64,000 nt of DNA from Halomonas sp. NO4 (GTDB lineage Bacteria; Pseudomonadota; Gammaproteobacteria; Pseudomonadales; Halomonadaceae). Below are positions 38,662 through 48,437 of the stretch, in pieces. Location: contig NZ_WHMA01000002.1 in NCBI RefSeq assembly GCF_010994375.1, positions 62,001-126,000 on the forward strand, read 5' to 3'. Position 1 is the stretch's first letter. Each line of letters opens with the position of its first letter. Made by a program: the position numbers and the translations under genes. Under the pieces are notes generated by a model that was not told the origin of the DNA, made no database searches, and worked only from the letters and a program-made list of their open reading frames with translations.

Positions 38662-39219
38662 ATGAGCGAGGCGCTGCCGCCCGAGAAGCCCCGTCCCGAC
38701 ACCCCGCGAAGCCGTCTCGAGCGGCGTTTCGAGCATTTTCTCTGGCAGTCCCGCCTGCTGGTGTTGCTGGCGGTGATTCCCGCACTGCTCGGCGCCCTGG
38801 TGCTCTTCGTGATTGCCAGCCTCGATATCCTCGGCGTGGTAGCGAGTACCTGGCGACACTACCTCGACGGCGGCCACGACATCCACAAGAGCGTGGTCAC
38901 CGACATCATCGTTGCCATCGACATCTACCTGATCGCCCTGGTGCTGATGATCTTCGGGCTCGGCGTCTACAAGCTCTTCGTGTCTCGCATCGAGCCCGCC
39001 GAGGGGCGCGATCCGTCCCATCCCTTCAACGTCCGGTCGCTGGACCAGCTCAAGGACAAGATCGCCCGGGTGGTGATCCTGGCGGTGATCATCGAATTCT
39101 TCCGGGCGGTGGTGGGCATCCAGTTCGATACCCCGCTCGATGCCATCTACCTGGCGCTCTCGGTGCTCGCCCTGGCCCTGGCGCTCTACCTCATGGCGCT
39201 GGCGCACAAGGCCGAGTGA
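38662..39219 (+). CDS. YqhA/UPF0114 family membrane protein
   Basis: 185-aa inner-membrane protein with three or four helices. The family core is visible: RFEHFLWQSRLLVLLAVIP, DIYLIALVLMIFGLGVYKLF, RSLDQLKDKIARVVILAVII, FDTPLDAIYLALSVLALAL. No biochemical role is known. ATG 38662 is preferred for AAGGA 8 nt upstream; earlier in-frame starts lack a site. Confidence 0.88.
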   Translation: MSEALPPEKPRPDTPRSRLERRFEHFLWQSRLLVLLAVIPALLGALVLFVIASLDILGVVASTWRHYLDGGHDIHKSVVTDIIVAIDIYLIALVLMIFGLGVYKLFVSRIEPAEGRDPSHPFNVRSLDQLKDKIARVVILAVIIEFFRAVVGIQFDTPLDAIYLALSVLALALALYLMALAHKAE

Positions 39220-39312
39220 GCCTTGCCAGGTGTCCGGAAGAGGCCACCGCGACCACGGGGACTGCCTTGCGACTATACTGGCTGGCACTTCCTGTCTTGC
39301 GGGTGCGATGTC

Positions 39313-39945
39313 ATGACGGTCAGGCGCACACCACGGCGGCACTGCCGCTGCGACCCCGCAAAGAAGGCGCGCCGCGCCGGTGTCGCTCTGCTGCTGGCGG
39401 CTTGCGTGCTGCTGCTCACGGGCTGTGCCGGCCGGCTGGTGCCGCCCGCCGAGGTGGCCGATCCGGTGGACGTCTACCTGCTCGACCATGGCCGCCACGC
39501 CAGCCTGGTGCTGCCCCACCATGAGAGCGGGGTGGTGCGCTACAGCTACGGCGACTGGCAATGGTACGTGGAGGGGCAGCGGCACCTGCTGTCCGCGACG
39601 GCGGCGATGCTGTGGCCCACGTCTGGCGCCCTGGGGCGGCGCGTCGATGAGGGGCTGGCGCTTCCCCGAGAGCTCTCCCGGCTGGCCCCCGAAGGGGTGG
39701 CGGAAAGCTATTCGCTGGTCGTGGAACGGTCGCGCGCCAGGGCACTGAGCCGACGACTGGATGCTCGCTTTGCCGCGGCCGCCCCCGGGGTGGAGAGCCC
39801 GACGTTCAACTTGGTCTTCGTGCGCGACCCGCGCGGCTATTGGCTGGCCCATCAGTCCAACCTGGTGGTCGCGGACTGGCTGGAGGAGCTGGGCGTCGAG
39901 GTGCAGGGGCTTCCCTGGCTGTCGCGTTGGCGCCTCGACCCCTGA
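39313..39945 (+). CDS. putative lipoprotein, DUF2459-like
   Basis: 210-aa envelope protein. A basic N-terminus is followed by a hydrophobic stretch and lipobox LLTGC, so it should be lipidated. The mature part begins VDVYLLDHGRHASLVLPHH and contains YSYGDWQWYVEG and LWPTSGALGRR. That pattern recalls DUF2459, a family often found near urease clusters in Pseudomonas, but the match is from memory and remote. ATG 39313 is used since it gives a proper signal peptide. Confidence 0.75.
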   Translation: MTVRRTPRRHCRCDPAKKARRAGVALLLAACVLLLTGCAGRLVPPAEVADPVDVYLLDHGRHASLVLPHHESGVVRYSYGDWQWYVEGQRHLLSATAAMLWPTSGALGRRVDEGLALPRELSRLAPEGVAESYSLVVERSRARALSRRLDARFAAAAPGVESPTFNLVFVRDPRGYWLAHQSNLVVADWLEELGVEVQGLPWLSRWRLDP

Positions 39946-40088
39946 GCGTTGAAAGACTGATGCCGATCATCTCCGGGTCGGTGCAAGACTGTGGGAACGT
40001 ATCAGTGTGTGTATGCTGATGAGTCGACGGCACGAGCTTGTCGCGGCTCTGGCGACAGGCGTCATCGATCAACTGGAGGGTCCAGCCC

Positions 40089-41243
40089 ATGTCGGATAAC
40101 CCCAACAGCTCACCATTCAAGGACAATCGCGTCAGGGCGCTGGCCGCCGTGGCGGTGGTGGCCATCATCTGGGCGATCTTTGCCCACACTAGCGGCAGCT
40201 CCTATCGCGAGCACAGCGAGGCGCTCGAGTCGCAGCTCTCGGACCTGGAAGCCGAGAATCAGGCGCTCACCAGCCAGTTGGAGGAGCGTGAGTCCCAGCT
40301 CGACGCCAATGCCGAGGCGGGTGAGGATCTGGATGCGCTCGAGACGCAGATTGCCGAGCTCGAGGAAGAGCGTGACGCCATGCAGTCGGCCATGGCCGAG
40401 GAGCAACAAGCCGCCCAGGAGGAGCTGGAGCAGCTGCAGGCCGAAGTGGCGGACACCGAGTCGAATCTCGCCGAACTGCGCGAGCAGCAGGAATCGCTGC
40501 AGGCCGATATCGAAGCCCGTCAGTCTGAGCTCGCCGAGGCGGAAGAGAGCCTGGCGGCGGTGCGCGAGGAGCAGCAGTCCGCCGAGCAAGCCCTCGAGGA
40601 GGCTGTTTCGGCGCGCGCAGAAGCTGTCCAGGAGCGCGAAGAGGCCGAGGTGGCCCGCGATGATGCCATCGAGGCGCAGGAGAGCGCCGAGGCGGCGCGC
40701 CAGGAGGCCGAGGTGGCGCGCGACCTGGCGGACAATGAGCTGGCCGCCATCGAGGACGAGATCACCGCGGCCCTGGAGCGCCTGGAGTCCCTCGAGGCCA
40801 ACATCGCCGAGCGCGAGACCGAGCGCGAGGCCCTCGAGAACGACATCGCCGCGCTGGAAACCTGGCGTGACGAGGTGGCCGACGAGGTGGCCGCCGTGCG
40901 CGAGGAGCGCGATGCCCTCCAGACCGAGGTGGAGCAGGCGCGGGTCAACCTCGACGACACCATGGCCGCCATGCAGATCGGTCGTGAGGAGATGGCCAGC
41001 ATCGAAGAGCAGATCGACCAGCGTGAAGCCCAGCTGTCACGTCTCGAGTCGCAGCTGGCCAACTGGCGCAACGAGCTGGAGCAGCTCCAGCAGCGCACGG
41101 CCTCTGATGAGGCGTCAACTTCTGAATCCGAGGCAACGGCGGAATCTGACGACAGGGCTGGCGATGAAGAGGCTGGCGAGGTCGACTCCGCCATGGATGC
41201 CCAGGCCGAAGCCCTCGATGAACAGACTGCTGAACAGCAATAA
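40089..41243 (+). CDS. membrane-anchored coiled-coil protein of unknown function
   Basis: 384 aa. After 13 residues comes one membrane segment (VRALAAVAVVAIIWAIFAH), then about 300 residues of nearly continuous coiled coil rich in Glu, Ala, Gln and Leu. The last 45 residues are acidic and disordered-looking (SESEATAESDDRAGDEEAGE). No domain is recognised; Smc-like hits would be due to coiled-coil bias. GGAGGG precedes ATG 40089. A terminator follows. It could be a structural or scaffold protein of the inner membrane. Confidence 0.85.
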   Translation: MSDNPNSSPFKDNRVRALAAVAVVAIIWAIFAHTSGSSYREHSEALESQLSDLEAENQALTSQLEERESQLDANAEAGEDLDALETQIAELEEERDAMQSAMAEEQQAAQEELEQLQAEVADTESNLAELREQQESLQADIEARQSELAEAEESLAAVREEQQSAEQALEEAVSARAEAVQEREEAEVARDDAIEAQESAEAARQEAEVARDLADNELAAIEDEITAALERLESLEANIAERETEREALENDIAALETWRDEVADEVAAVREERDALQTEVEQARVNLDDTMAAMQIGREEMASIEEQIDQREAQLSRLESQLANWRNELEQLQQRTASDEASTSESEATAESDDRAGDEEAGEVDSAMDAQAEALDEQTAEQQ

Positions 41244-41279
41244 TCGGCTAAGCCAACAAAACAGGACAGTAGGAAGTCA

Positions 41280-41312
41280 CGAACGGTGAGCCAGGCTCGC
41301 CGTTCGTCGTTT
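41280..41312 (+). terminator. intrinsic terminator after the coiled-coil gene
   Basis: 12-bp stem CGAACGGTGAGC/GCTCGCCGTTCG (one G-T pair) with a CAG loop, followed by TCGTTT. Confidence 0.75.
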
Positions 41313-41398
41313 CGGGCCCCTGGAAGGGCGCGTTATACTGCCAGGAAAGCTTACCGTTGCGGCGGTTGCCGCTTCGCCATCAGCACGAGGAGTCAATC

Positions 41399-42202
41399 GT
41401 GATCGAAGGGGTCAAGCATATCGTTGCCGTGGCATCCGGCAAGGGCGGGGTCGGCAAGTCGACCGTCACCGTCAACCTGGCGCTGGCCGCGGCCGCCGAG
41501 GGCTACCGGGTGGGCATCCTGGATGCCGACATTCACGGCCCCAGCCAGGCGCAGATGCTGGGCGTCGGCGAAGGCGTGCGTCCCCAGGCTGCCGGCGAGA
41601 ACCGCATGCGCCCGCTCGAGGCCCACGGCATCCAGGCCATGTCCATGGCCTTCATGGTCGACATTCGCGAGCCGATGGTATGGCGCGGGCCCATGGTGGC
41701 AGGGGCGTTCCAGCAGCTGCTCACCCAGACCGTGTGGGACGACCTGGACATGCTGTTCATCGACATGCCGCCGGGGACCGGCGATATCCAGCTCACCCTG
41801 GCCCAGAAGGTGCCGGTGAACGGCGCGGTGATCGTCACCACGCCCCAGGACATCGCCCTGCTGGATGCCCGCAAGGGCATCGAGATGTTCCGCAAGGTCA
41901 ACGTGCCGGTGCTGGGCGTGGTGGAGAACATGAGCCTGCACGTCTGCTCGAACTGTGGCCACAGCGAGCCGATCTTCGGCGAGGGGGGCGGGGAGCGCAT
42001 CGCCGGTGAATATGAGACGCGGGTGCTGGGGCAGCTGCCGCTTACCCTCGCCATTCGCGAGCAGGCCGACGGCGGGCGGCCCACCGTGGTGGCCGAACCG
42101 CAGAGCGAGGTTACCGCCACCTTCCGCGACATGGCTCGCCAGGTGGCGGCGCAGCTGGCGGATCAGTCGGCCGAGGGGCCGTCCATCTCGTTCAGCGAGT
42201 GA
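41399..42202 (+). CDS. mrp: Mrp/NBP35-type iron-sulfur carrier ATPase
   Basis: 267-aa P-loop ATPase that delivers Fe-S clusters. Deviant Walker A ASGKGGVGKSTV near residue 12, DADIHGPSQ, DMPPGTGDIQLTL and the cluster-bridging CSNC motif near residue 183. The start is GTG 41399 with GAGGAG 8 nt upstream. The N-terminal DUF59/MIP18 domain (about 100 residues) of E. coli Mrp is absent, so this is the short form. Confidence 0.93.
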   Translation: MIEGVKHIVAVASGKGGVGKSTVTVNLALAAAAEGYRVGILDADIHGPSQAQMLGVGEGVRPQAAGENRMRPLEAHGIQAMSMAFMVDIREPMVWRGPMVAGAFQQLLTQTVWDDLDMLFIDMPPGTGDIQLTLAQKVPVNGAVIVTTPQDIALLDARKGIEMFRKVNVPVLGVVENMSLHVCSNCGHSEPIFGEGGGERIAGEYETRVLGQLPLTLAIREQADGGRPTVVAEPQSEVTATFRDMARQVAAQLADQSAEGPSISFSE

Positions 42203-42299
42203 GGCGGCGCTACCCCCGTGACGCCCGACCCCGGGGCCGCTATCATGGCGGCCCCGGTGCCGTGAGGCCCCTTTGTCAACCCCAGCAGGAACCGTCCCG

Positions 42300-42866
42300 A
42301 TGAGCATCAAGTCCGACAAGTGGATTCGCCGCATGGCCGATCAGCAGGGAATGATCGAGCCTTTCGAAGCCGACCAGGTTCGCTACGTGAACGATCGGCG
42401 GGTGATCTCCTACGGGACGTCCAGCTATGGCTACGATGTGCGCTGCGCCGACGAGTTCAAGGTGTTCACCAACATCCATTCGGCGGTGGTCGACCCCAAG
42501 GGCTTCGACGAGAAGAGCTTCGTCGACATCAAGGGCGATGTCTGCGTGATTCCGCCCAACTCCTTCGCCCTGGCGCGCACCGTGGAGTACTTCCGCATCC
42601 CGCGCAGCGTGCTGACCATCTGCCTGGGCAAGTCGACCTACGCGCGCTGCGGCATCATCGTCAACGTCACGCCCCTCGAGCCGGAGTGGGAAGGGCACGT
42701 GACGCTGGAGTTCTCCAACACCACCAACCTGCCGGCCAAGATCTACGCCAACGAGGGCGTGGCGCAGATGCTCTTCCTGGAGTCCGACGAGGTGTGCGAG
42801 ACCTCCTACAAGGACCGCGGCGGCAAGTACATGGGACAGCGGGGCGTCACGCTCCCACGTACGTGA
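42300..42866 (+). CDS. dcd: dCTP deaminase
   Basis: 188-aa homotrimeric enzyme converting dCTP to dUTP for thymidylate synthesis. Family blocks: [64 protein letters not shown] with catalytic Glu, and [12 protein letters not shown] 42300 with AGGAA upstream. The 158-bp gap after it holds a 7-bp tandem repeat. Confidence 0.96.
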   Translation: MSIKSDKWIRRMADQQGMIEPFEADQVRYVNDRRVISYGTSSYGYDVRCADEFKVFTNIHSAVVDPKGFDEKSFVDIKGDVCVIPPNSFALARTVEYFRIPRSVLTICLGKSTYARCGIIVNVTPLEPEWEGHVTLEFSNTTNLPAKIYANEGVAQMLFLESDEVCETSYKDRGGKYMGQRGVTLPRT

Positions 42867-42954
42867 GGCTCTGCGACCAGTTGCAAGGCACGAGGAGCGA
42901 GGTTCAAGGGAACCCCTTGGCTCGCTTCTTGTTCATGGTTCAGGCAATACTGCC

Positions 42955-43022
42955 TCTCGAACCTCGAACCTCGAACCTCGAACCTCGAACCTCGAACCTC
43001 GAACCTCGAACCTCGAACCTCG
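42955..43022. repeat. 7-bp tandem repeat, about 9-10 copies of CCTCGAA
   Basis: Eight perfect copies of CCTCGAA (42962-43017) with a one-mismatch copy before (TCTCGAA) and a partial copy after. It sits between the dcd stop and the purN stop and ends 4 nt before purN. An inverted single unit (GAGGTTC) lies about 60 bp upstream near 42899. Copy number is likely to vary between strains. Confidence 0.95.
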
Positions 43023-43025
43023 GTG

Positions 43026-43757
43026 CTACTCCTCGTCGAGCTCTTCCGCGGCGTCGGCGTGGGACATGCGCAGCCCGTGTGGCGGCAGCGTCATGCCGTC
43101 GAAGGTGGCGCCGCCGTTGGCGAACCGCAGGCGGCCCTCCAGGCACCATCTCACGGCGATGGGGTAGATCAGGTGCTCGCGGGCGTGCACCTTGGCCTTG
43201 AGGCTCTCCTCGGTCTCGTCCTCGGCCACCTCGACCACGGCCTGTAGCACCACGGGGCCGCCGTCCAGTTCCTCGGTGACGAAGTGCACGCTGCAGCCGT
43301 GCTCGGCCACGCCGTCGGCCAGCGCCCGGGCGTGGGTGTCGAGCCCCTGGTAGGCGGGCAGCAGCGAGGGGTGGATGTTGAGCATCCGCCCAAGGAAGCG
43401 TTGCACGAAGCGCGGCGTCAGGATGCGCATGAAGCCGGCCAGCACGATGAGGTCAGGCTCGTGGCGCTCGATCACCTTGATCAGGGCGCCGTCGTAGGCG
43501 TCGCGGCTGTCGTACTCGCGATGCGGCAGAACCACCGCCTCGATGCCGGCCTCACGGGCGCGGTGCAGGCCATAGGCGTCGGGCTCGTTGGAAACCACGG
43601 CGACGATCTCGCCGCCCAGACGGTCGTGAGTCTGCTCGTCGATCAGCGCCTGGAGGTTGCTGCCGTTGCCGGAGATCAGCACCACGACCCGGCGCACGTC
43701 GGCGGGCTGCGGCGTCATGTCGTTGAGGGTGTCGCTCCCGTAGTCGCTGTCGCTCAT
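43026..43757 (-). CDS. purN: phosphoribosylglycinamide formyltransferase
   Basis: Third step of purine synthesis: formylates GAR using 10-formyl-THF. 243 aa from ATG 43757, or 230 from ATG 43718 ([10 protein letters not shown]); the first overlaps the purM stop as ATGA. Substrate motif [15 protein letters not shown], catalytic Asn/His in [14 protein letters not shown] and Asp in [13 protein letters not shown]-terminal tail of about 20 residues ([13 protein letters not shown]) extends beyond the E. coli length. Confidence 0.95.
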   Translation of the reverse strand: MSDSDYGSDTLNDMTPQPADVRRVVVLISGNGSNLQALIDEQTHDRLGGEIVAVVSNEPDAYGLHRAREAGIEAVVLPHREYDSRDAYDGALIKVIERHEPDLIVLAGFMRILTPRFVQRFLGRMLNIHPSLLPAYQGLDTHARALADGVAEHGCSVHFVTEELDGGPVVLQAVVEVAEDETEESLKAKVHAREHLIYPIAVRWCLEGRLRFANGGATFDGMTLPPHGLRMSHADAAEELDEE

Positions 43758-44818
43758 GCCGTGAGGTGCTCCAGCTGGACCGGTTCCTCGCCGTCGCCCT
43801 GGGCAACGATCTCACCGATGCGGAACACCGCCTCGCCCTGGGCCTGCAGGTGGGCCCGCGCCTGGTCGGCCTTGTCGGCCGGCACCACCACCACCATGCC
43901 GATGCCGCAGTTGAGGACGCGGTACATTTCGCGTTCGTCGACGTTGCCCTGACGCTGCAGCCAATCGAACACTGCCGGGCGCTCCCAGCTTGCGACGTCA
44001 ACGCGCGCGGCGAGGCCGTCCGGCAGGACCCGGGGCAGGTTCTCGGTGAGGCCGCCGCCGGTGATGTGGGAGAGAGCATGCACCGGCACGCCGCTGTCAC
44101 GGATCAACGACAGCAGCGGCTTGACGTAGATGCGGGTGGGGGCGAGGAGGGCATCGGCCAGCGGCTGGCCGTCGATGGCGGTGTTGAGGTCGGCGCCGCT
44201 CACCTCGAGGATCTTGCGGATCAGCGAGTAGCCGTTGGAGTGGGGGCCCGAGGAGGCGATGCCCAGCAGCACGTCGCCCTCGGCCACGCGGCTGCCGTCG
44301 AGAATCTCGGACTTCTCCACCACGCCGACACAGAAGCCGGCCAGGTCGTAGTCGCTGCCCTGGTACATGCCGGGCATCTCGGCGGTCTCGCCGCCCACCA
44401 GGGCGCAGCCGGCCTGCTCGCAGCCCTCGCCGATGCCGGTGACCACGTCGGCGGCGATGTCCACCTCGAGCTTGCCCGTGGCATAGTAGTCGAGGAAGAA
44501 CAGCGGCTCGGCGCCGGCCACCACCAGGTCATTGACGCACATCGCCACCAGGTCGATGCCGATGGTGTCGTGACGCTCCAGGTCCATGGCCAGGCGCAGC
44601 TTGGTGCCCACGCCGTCGGTGCCGGAGACCAGCACCGGCTCCCGGTAGCCGGAAGGTAGCTGGCACAGGGCGCCGAAGCCGCCCAGGCCGCCCAGCACTT
44701 CGGGGCGGGTGGTGCGCTTGGCCACGCCCTTGATGCGGTCGACCAGAGCGTTACCGGCATCGATGTCGACGCCGGCATCCTTGTAGCTGAGCGAGGGACG
44801 GGAAGGGGAATCGGTCAT
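43754..44818 (-). CDS. purM: phosphoribosylformylglycinamidine cyclo-ligase
   Basis: AIR synthetase, fifth step of purine synthesis (354 aa, cytoplasmic dimer). Blocks: [102 protein letters not shown] 44818 has AGGACCCGAG upstream. Co-transcribed with purN. Divergent from perM across 138 bp. Confidence 0.96.
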   Translation of the reverse strand: MTDSPSRPSLSYKDAGVDIDAGNALVDRIKGVAKRTTRPEVLGGLGGFGALCQLPSGYREPVLVSGTDGVGTKLRLAMDLERHDTIGIDLVAMCVNDLVVAGAEPLFFLDYYATGKLEVDIAADVVTGIGEGCEQAGCALVGGETAEMPGMYQGSDYDLAGFCVGVVEKSEILDGSRVAEGDVLLGIASSGPHSNGYSLIRKILEVSGADLNTAIDGQPLADALLAPTRIYVKPLLSLIRDSGVPVHALSHITGGGLTENLPRVLPDGLAARVDVASWERPAVFDWLQRQGNVDEREMYRVLNCGIGMVVVVPADKADQARAHLQAQGEAVFRIGEIVAQGDGEEPVQLEHLTA

Positions 44819-44956
44819 CTCGGGTCCTGTCGTGGGTCGTCGGCCGTGGGTGTCGCGCGCCGGCCGACAGGCAGTGGGCAAGATCGGGGCAGGAATTGTA
44901 GCATCATGGCACGCGACTGGCAGCCGCCAGCGGCGCTGCGATACAGGGAGAGCGGG

Positions 44957-46051
44957 ATGCGCAGAGAGTGGTGGGTGGCCATCGGCCTGACAGCGCTGGT
45001 GCTGTGGTTTTTCGTCAGCATCGAGCCGGTGCTGATGCCGTTTTTCGTCAGCATGATCCTCGCCTACCTGGGCGATCCCCTGGCCGATTGGCTGGAGTGC
45101 CGCGGCCTGTCGCGCCGCCTGGCAGTGGCCATGGTCTTCCTGCTGTTGACGCTCGTCGTGGTGATCACCCTGCTGCTCGTGGTGCCCGTGCTTGGTCGCC
45201 AGCTTGGACAGCTGCTCGACTCTCTGCCGGCGGTGCTCAACTGGGTCGAGCAGAGCGTGGTGCCGCGGGTCCGGGCGCTGACCGGCCTGGACCTCTCCAC
45301 CGACATCGGCCAACTGCGCCAGGCGGTGGTCGACAACTGGCGGGAAACCGGCACCGCGGCGGCGTCGCTGCTGGCCCAGGTGTCACGCTCGGGGCTTGCC
45401 CTGGTGGCGTGGATCGGCAACCTGGCGCTGATTCCGGTGGTCACCTTCTACCTGCTGCTCGACTGGGACATCATCGTCGCCAAGGTGCGCGAGGCGCTGC
45501 CGCGGCGCTGGGAGCCCGATGCGGTGCGCCTGGCTGGCCAGTGCGACGAGGTGCTGTCGGCCTTCCTACGCGGCCAGCTGATCGTGATGCTGTGCCTGGG
45601 CGTCATCTATGCCGTCGGCCTGACGCTGCTGGGCGTGCGTTTCGGCCTGCTGATCGGCCTGCTCTCCGGCCTGGCGAGCATCGTGCCCTACCTGGGGGTG
45701 ATCGTGGGGATCAGCGTGGCCGGGCTGGTGGCGTTCTTCCAGGCCGGCGATTGGCTGATGTTGCTCGGCGTCGCTGCGGTGTTCGCCTTCGGTCAGGTGG
45801 TGGAGAGCGTGGTGCTCCAGCCCAAGCTGCTCGGCGACAAGATCGGCCTGCATCCGGTGGCGGTGATCTTTGCCGTGCTGGCCGGCGGCAACCTCTTCGG
45901 CTTCACCGGCGTGCTGCTGGCGCTGCCAGCGGCCGCGGTGATCATGGTACTCTTGCGAGAACTCCACGACCGCTACAAGCGCAGCCGCTTGTACGATGCC
46001 AGCCAGGTCGGGGAATTTCCCCGCCACCCCCGGGACGAGGAGTCGCCATGA
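44957..46051 (+). CDS. perM: AI-2E family transporter (PerM-like permease)
   Basis: 364-aa inner-membrane protein with about 8 helices. Blocks: [85 protein letters not shown]. The family includes autoinducer-2 exporters and sodium/proton antiporters; in gammaproteobacteria the perM-hda pair between pur genes and others is common, substrate unknown. AGGGAG precedes ATG 44957. Confidence 0.9.
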   Translation: MRREWWVAIGLTALVLWFFVSIEPVLMPFFVSMILAYLGDPLADWLECRGLSRRLAVAMVFLLLTLVVVITLLLVVPVLGRQLGQLLDSLPAVLNWVEQSVVPRVRALTGLDLSTDIGQLRQAVVDNWRETGTAAASLLAQVSRSGLALVAWIGNLALIPVVTFYLLLDWDIIVAKVREALPRRWEPDAVRLAGQCDEVLSAFLRGQLIVMLCLGVIYAVGLTLLGVRFGLLIGLLSGLASIVPYLGVIVGISVAGLVAFFQAGDWLMLLGVAAVFAFGQVVESVVLQPKLLGDKIGLHPVAVIFAVLAGGNLFGFTGVLLALPAAAVIMVLLRELHDRYKRSRLYDASQVGEFPRHPRDEESP

Positions 46052-46749
46052 GCCGAGCACCCGCGCAGCTGCCGCTGGGCGTGGGGCTGCGCGATGACGC
46101 CACCTTCGCCAACTTTCACGCCGGCCCCAACGCGAGCCTGGTCGACCGCCTCGAGCGTCAGCTGGATGGCGAAGGCGAGCCGTTTCTCTATCTGTGGGGC
46201 GCTGCGGGCACGGGGCGCAGTCATCTGCTGCAGGCGGCCTGCCATGCGGCCTCCGGCCGCGATCGCCGCGCCCTTTACCTGCCGCTGCGCGAGCTGGGCC
46301 ATTTTCCGCCGCTCATGCTGGAGGAGGTCGAGCGCCTCGACCTGGTGGCGATCGACGACCTGGAAACCGTGGTGGGGCGCCGGCGCTGGGAGGAGGGGCT
46401 CTTTCATGCCTTCAATCGGCTGCGCGACGCCGGGCGGCGGCTGGTGATGGCGGCCGATGCCCCGCCGCGTCAGCTGCCGGTCAAGTTGCCGGATCTCGCC
46501 TCGCGGCTCACCTGGGGCATGACCTTCCACGTCAAGGCACTCGACGACGAGCAGCGCCTGGCCGCCCTGCAGCTGCGCGCCCGAGGGCGCGGCATGCAGC
46601 TACCCGACGAAGTGGCGCGCTATATCCTGCATCGCGGGCCGCGCGAGCTGGGCGAACTCTGCGAGTCGCTGGCCGTGCTCGACCGCGCCTCGCTCTCCGC
46701 CCAGCGCAAGCTGACCATTCCCTTCGTCAAGCAGGCGCTGGGGTGGTAG
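46048..46749 (+). CDS. hda: DnaA regulatory inactivator Hda
   Basis: 233-aa AAA+ protein that, with the DNA-loaded sliding clamp, triggers ATP hydrolysis on DnaA and so limits initiation. N-terminal clamp-binding region AQLPLGVGLRDDATFANF; P-loop GAAGTGRSHLL has Arg where most P-loops have Lys, as in E. coli Hda; sensor box DLVAIDDLETV; C-terminal lid. Overlaps the perM stop as ATGA with GAGGAG upstream. Confidence 0.94.
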   Translation: MSRAPAQLPLGVGLRDDATFANFHAGPNASLVDRLERQLDGEGEPFLYLWGAAGTGRSHLLQAACHAASGRDRRALYLPLRELGHFPPLMLEEVERLDLVAIDDLETVVGRRRWEEGLFHAFNRLRDAGRRLVMAADAPPRQLPVKLPDLASRLTWGMTFHVKALDDEQRLAALQLRARGRGMQLPDEVARYILHRGPRELGELCESLAVLDRASLSAQRKLTIPFVKQALGW

Positions 46750-46764
46750 CCGCCGCGGCGAGGC

Positions 46765-47628
46765 TCACCCTTGGCAGAGCTCTTCGGTGGAATACTTGAA
46801 GGAGTTGAGCACATCCTCCTGGGTGAAGCCATGGGCGGTGAGGGTGTCCTCCCAGGCATCGGTACGCTTGTACGCCAGCAGGGCCTCGTTGACGGCGTCG
46901 CGCAGCGCCTCGGCCTCGGGGCCGAAGGCGAAGCCGCCCCAGCTTCTCACTTCCTCGCCCTCGATCACCGGGTCGCTGAAGTTGCGTGCGGCTTCCACCT
47001 CACGGCTTTGCTGCTCGAGCGTGGTCACCGTGAGACCGGTGGCGGCATAGGCATCGGCCTCGCCGTTGACGATGGCGTCGATGGCCTGCTCATTGCGCTC
47101 GATGGTGACGATCTTATCCTCGGGTACGCCGAGGGTCGTCAGGATCTCCCGCTGATCCGCTCCGGCCATCACCGCCACGCGATACTCATTGCGCCCCGCT
47201 AAGTCGTCGTAGGCGGTCAGCTCTTCCGGATTGCCGGCGCGGACCAGCAACCCCTCGCCATAGGTGGTGTTGGGCACGGAATAGAGCACCTGCTCGCAGC
47301 GTTCGGGAAGAATCGCCATCTCCGCGGCGGCCATGTCGAAGCGCCCTTCGCGCAGGCCGGGAATGAGGTCGCTGAAGTCGGTGACGATCCACTCGATGGA
47401 GCCGATGCCCAGTTCCTCCATCAGGTGCATGGCGACTTCCGGGCCGGCGCCGTGGGCGTCGCCCTGCTCGTCGACGTAGCCGTAGGGCTCTTCGTTGGCC
47501 ACGGCGATGCGAATGCTGTTCTGTTCGCGAATCGTCTCAAGATCGGCAGCGCTGGCCGTCGCCAGGCCGGCCAGCAGCGTGGCGGCAGCGACCTGTATCG
47601 CTCGGCCGGTCAGGCTGTGGTGGCGCAT
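46765..47628 (-). CDS. EhuB-like ectoine/hydroxyectoine-binding protein
   Basis: 287-aa periplasmic binding protein of the polar-amino-acid family with a signal peptide (AAATLLAGLATASA-ADLE). Blocks: IRIAVANEEPYGYVDEQGDAHG (quoted in part), IEWIVTDFSDLIPGL, MAAAEMAILPERCEQV, NTTYGEGLLVRAGNP and C-terminal STEELCQG are typical of EhuB, which binds ectoines as osmoprotectants or carbon sources. EhuC/EhuD permeases, EhuA and the eut degradation genes are absent here, so it is an orphan in this window. Ligand is by similarity only. Confidence 0.85.
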   Translation of the reverse strand: MRHHSLTGRAIQVAAATLLAGLATASAADLETIREQNSIRIAVANEEPYGYVDEQGDAHGAGPEVAMHLMEELGIGSIEWIVTDFSDLIPGLREGRFDMAAAEMAILPERCEQVLYSVPNTTYGEGLLVRAGNPEELTAYDDLAGRNEYRVAVMAGADQREILTTLGVPEDKIVTIERNEQAIDAIVNGEADAYAATGLTVTTLEQQSREVEAARNFSDPVIEGEEVRSWGGFAFGPEAEALRDAVNEALLAYKRTDAWEDTLTAHGFTQEDVLNSFKYSTEELCQG

Positions 47629-47728
47629 GTCCGAACCTCCCTTCCTGGTGCATCATGGCCCCGACGGATGCCGGCCGGCCCTCTGGCATCAACATAGGTG
47701 AGAGGCCCAAGCGCCGCCAGCCGGGACC

Positions 47729-48280
47729 TCAGCGCCTCAGGTTGACTTGGAGGTTGCGGCCGCTGCCCAGCGATACCTGGCGGATGATGATCCTGGGCTC
47801 GCCGCTGCGAGGATCGCGCAGGCTGCCGGAGACGTAGAACTCGCCGGATGGCAGGCCGTTCAAGCTGAAGCGACCGCTGCCGTCGGTGCGCGTGGTGTGG
47901 GTATACTCCCGGGCGCGCGGGTCAGCGGGTGCCACGGCGATGCCGGCCAGCGCCTTCTCGGCGGCCTCGGCGGAGTAGGTGGTGACCGGCGCCACCGAGA
48001 TGCCGGCATTGGGAACCGGTCGGCCGTCGAGGGTCAGTTGACCGCTGATCGAAGCCGTACCGCGCTTCTCGAGCCGGGCGTATTCGCCCTCGGGAAAGGC
48101 GACGTCGCGTGCCACTCGGCCCGGTGCGGTGGTCGGCGCCTCGGGTTCGGCTTCGCGCGGCGCAGGCTCGCCGCGGTCGATGATTTCGATGCGCTCGGGG
48201 GAAGTGGCGGGGCGGGGCTCCATCATCTGGCAGCCGGCCAGGGCCAGGCCCAGCAGCAGTGCGATGATCCAGGCTTTCAT
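47729..48280 (-). CDS. lipoprotein with carboxypeptidase-regulatory-like domain
   Basis: 183 aa. Signal peptide MKAWIIALLLGLALAGC with Cys 17 as lipidation site. A Pro/Glu-rich linker (to about residue 65) leads to a beta-sandwich of the carboxypeptidase regulatory type (GQLTLDGRPVPNAGISV, TRTDGSGRFSLNGLPSGEFYV). Likely an outer-membrane or periplasmic anchored protein of unknown role. ATG 48280 follows GAGGA by 10 nt. Confidence 0.85.
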   Translation of the reverse strand: MKAWIIALLLGLALAGCQMMEPRPATSPERIEIIDRGEPAPREAEPEAPTTAPGRVARDVAFPEGEYARLEKRGTASISGQLTLDGRPVPNAGISVAPVTTYSAEAAEKALAGIAVAPADPRAREYTHTTRTDGSGRFSLNGLPSGEFYVSGSLRDPRSGEPRIIIRQVSLGSGRNLQVNLRR

Positions 48281-48381
48281 GGTGAGCTGTCCTCGTGGTC
48301 GTGGGCCCCGTGCCTTGCAGAGGATAGCCGATGCGACCCCGTGGCCGACAGCCGGGGAATCGGAGGGTGCCGCACAAACGC

Positions 48382-48409
48382 GCGGGGCCCGCCGGTTGGC
48401 GGGCCCCGC
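48382..48409 (-). terminator. hairpin terminator candidate after the phasin gene
   Basis: Perfect 12-bp stem GCGGGGCCCGCC/GGCGGGCCCCGC with a GGTT loop; on the minus strand it is followed by GCGTTTGTG, a weak U-run. It lies 28 nt past the phasin stop. Confidence 0.65.
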
Positions 48410-48437
48410 GATCAGCAACGTCGCGCGATGGCGGGCG

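Noticed and set aside
42320..43201. Open frame running through the 7-bp repeat, giving a repeated RTSNLEP peptide
   Set aside because: It is an out-of-frame reading of dcd plus non-coding repeat; a 7-bp unit read in three phases gives a 7-residue peptide repeat by chance.
46765..48280. EhuB gene and the neighbouring lipoprotein gene as an ectoine operon
   Set aside because: 100-bp gap, unrelated product and no other ectoine genes; same-strand order alone is not support.
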